Shown here piece by piece: positions 4,636 through 5,347 of a stretch of 5,347 nucleotides of DNA. The notes under the pieces were generated by a model that ran no database searches, was not told the origin of the DNA, and saw nothing but the letters and a program-made list of their open reading frames with translations. Made by a program: the position numbers and the translations under genes. Positions within the stretch are counted from its first letter, which is position 1. Each line of letters starts with the position of its first letter. The stretch lies in assembly GCA_024645065.1 (NCBI GenBank), contig JAHEGP010000214.1:1-5347 (forward strand), written 5' to 3'. Source of the stretch: Cellvibrionales bacterium (lineage in GTDB: Bacteria > Pseudomonadota > Gammaproteobacteria > Pseudomonadales > JAHEGP01).

Positions 4636-5347
4636 ATGCTGGAGCGATGGCGCGCCGCCTCGATTTTGCTATGCCTGCTGGTATCCCATGCGGTTTGGGG
4701 AGAGCAGCTGCCAAGGGAGTATCTGGATCGGATGTCCCACAGCTTCCGCGAGTTAGACTATCGCGGAGAGTTTACTTACGAATTCGGTAGCCACATGGAT
4801 ACGCTCAGCATCGTGCACGCGGTGCGCAACGGGGTTGAAAAGGAGCGCCTTGCCTACCTGAACGATAACCCACGCGAAATCGTGCGAGACGGACACGAGC
4901 TGAGCTGCATTCACCCTGGCGACCAGATCATGCGGCTTGGCAGCACCATTGCCAGCGGCCCTTTTGCCCGCAGCTTCCAGGGTGTGCGTGATATCTCCGA
5001 ATACTATCGATTTTCCTTTGCTGAACCGACCCGTGTGGCAGGACGCACTGCAATGCAGATCGTAGTCAAGCCTCTCGACGAGTACCGCTACGGGTTCCAG
5101 CTTTATCTCGACCAGGAGACCGGGCTGCTGCTGAAGAGTGTCACCCTGAACCCTGCGGGAACTGTACTGGAGCGATTCCAGTTCACCAGAATAGAGATAG
5201 GGGCAGATATTGCCGATAGCGAGTTACAGGCGAGCGATTTGTCGAGTAGCCATGCATTTCACTACGTCGTCGCGCAACCGAGCGAAGTTGGAGCCGCGCA
5301 GTCAATTGCAGTGGCTGGCTGGTTGCCACCGGGCTTTTCCCTGAGCG
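4636..5347 (+). CDS. rseB: Periplasmic sigmaE regulator RseB (MucB), C-terminus missing
   Basis: The frame is open from ATG at 4636 to the window edge, giving 237 codons of a family that is about 316-318 residues long. RseB binds the periplasmic part of RseA, shields it from DegS, and senses mislocalised lipopolysaccharide or lipoproteins. Residues 1-22 look like a Sec signal peptide: an arginine-containing start, a hydrophobic core SILLCLLVSHAV, and likely cleavage after VWG. The LolA-like first domain is visible: LDYRGEFTYEF (40-50), PREIVRDGHELSCIHPGD (79-96), RVAGRTAMQIVVKPLDEYRY (133-152), FQLYLDQETGLLLKS (154-168) and GTVLERFQFTRIEIGADI (175-192). The second domain begins near AGWLPPGFSLS (227-237), parallel to E. 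coli TWLPQGFS. GAGGGT at 4622-4627, inside the end of rseA, serves as ribosome binding site with 8 bases of spacing. Translation is likely coupled to rseA. Confidence 0.94.
   Translation, partial: MLERWRAASILLCLLVSHAVWGEQLPREYLDRMSHSFRELDYRGEFTYEFGSHMDTLSIVHAVRNGVEKERLAYLNDNPREIVRDGHELSCIHPGDQIMRLGSTIASGPFARSFQGVRDISEYYRFSFAEPTRVAGRTAMQIVVKPLDEYRYGFQLYLDQETGLLLKSVTLNPAGTVLERFQFTRIEIGADIADSELQASDLSSSHAFHYVVAQPSEVGAAQSIAVAGWLPPGFSLS

Noticed and set aside
4361..4714. 117-codon minus-strand open frame
   Set aside because: It is antisense to rseA and the start of rseB, both well supported. Its product is proline- and arginine-rich in the way GC-rich shadow frames usually are.

Overview
The window is a compact chromosomal segment from a gammaproteobacterium. 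The gene order ygfZ (minus) / sdhE-ygfX (plus) / nadB (minus) / rpoE-rseA-rseB (plus) is the arrangement known around nadB and algU-mucAB in Pseudomonas and relatives. The proteins resemble both the E. coli and Pseudomonas versions. I infer a free-living, probably aquatic gammaproteobacterium outside the Enterobacterales, but genus cannot be read from this sequence. Base composition and coding style look uniform, and I see no insertion sequence, tRNA, rRNA, CRISPR array, phage gene or other sign of recent transfer.

Left part (1-1504): a 3'-truncated ygfZ, coding for a folate-binding Fe-S cluster repair protein, runs leftward out of the window. It diverges from sdhE, the FAD-insertion factor for succinate dehydrogenase, which overlaps the membrane protein gene ygfX by 11 bases through a TTG start. 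The 159-base divergent spacer carries a good sigma70-like promoter for ygfZ, weak candidates for sdhE, and a clean 7-bp inverted repeat just before sdhE.

Centre (1508-3166): nadB, L-aspartate oxidase, the first step of de novo NAD synthesis, lies on the minus strand. It converges on ygfX with only 3 bases between the stop codons.

Right part (3167-5347): a 201-base divergent spacer leads into rpoE, rseA and rseB. These encode the envelope-stress sigma factor, its membrane anti-sigma factor and the periplasmic sensor, and rseB is cut by the window end. The spacer is densely packed. It holds a sigma70-like nadB promoter overlapped by a 14-bp Anr/FNR-type box, a sigmaE-type promoter (GAACTT, 16 bp, TCTAT) that should make rpoE autoregulated, a 24-codon leader ORF whose end overlaps the rpoE GTG start, and a match to the CsrA/RsmA motif on the leader start codon.

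How the genes fit together: RseA holds RpoE at the inner membrane and RseB protects RseA in the periplasm. Envelope stress triggers RseA proteolysis and frees RpoE, which should fire its own promoter. YgfZ, SdhE and NadB share a cofactor theme of Fe-S upkeep, FAD insertion and a flavoenzyme. The genes are well-known families and I found no novel enzyme system. What deserves a second look is the regulatory architecture of the nadB-rpoE spacer.
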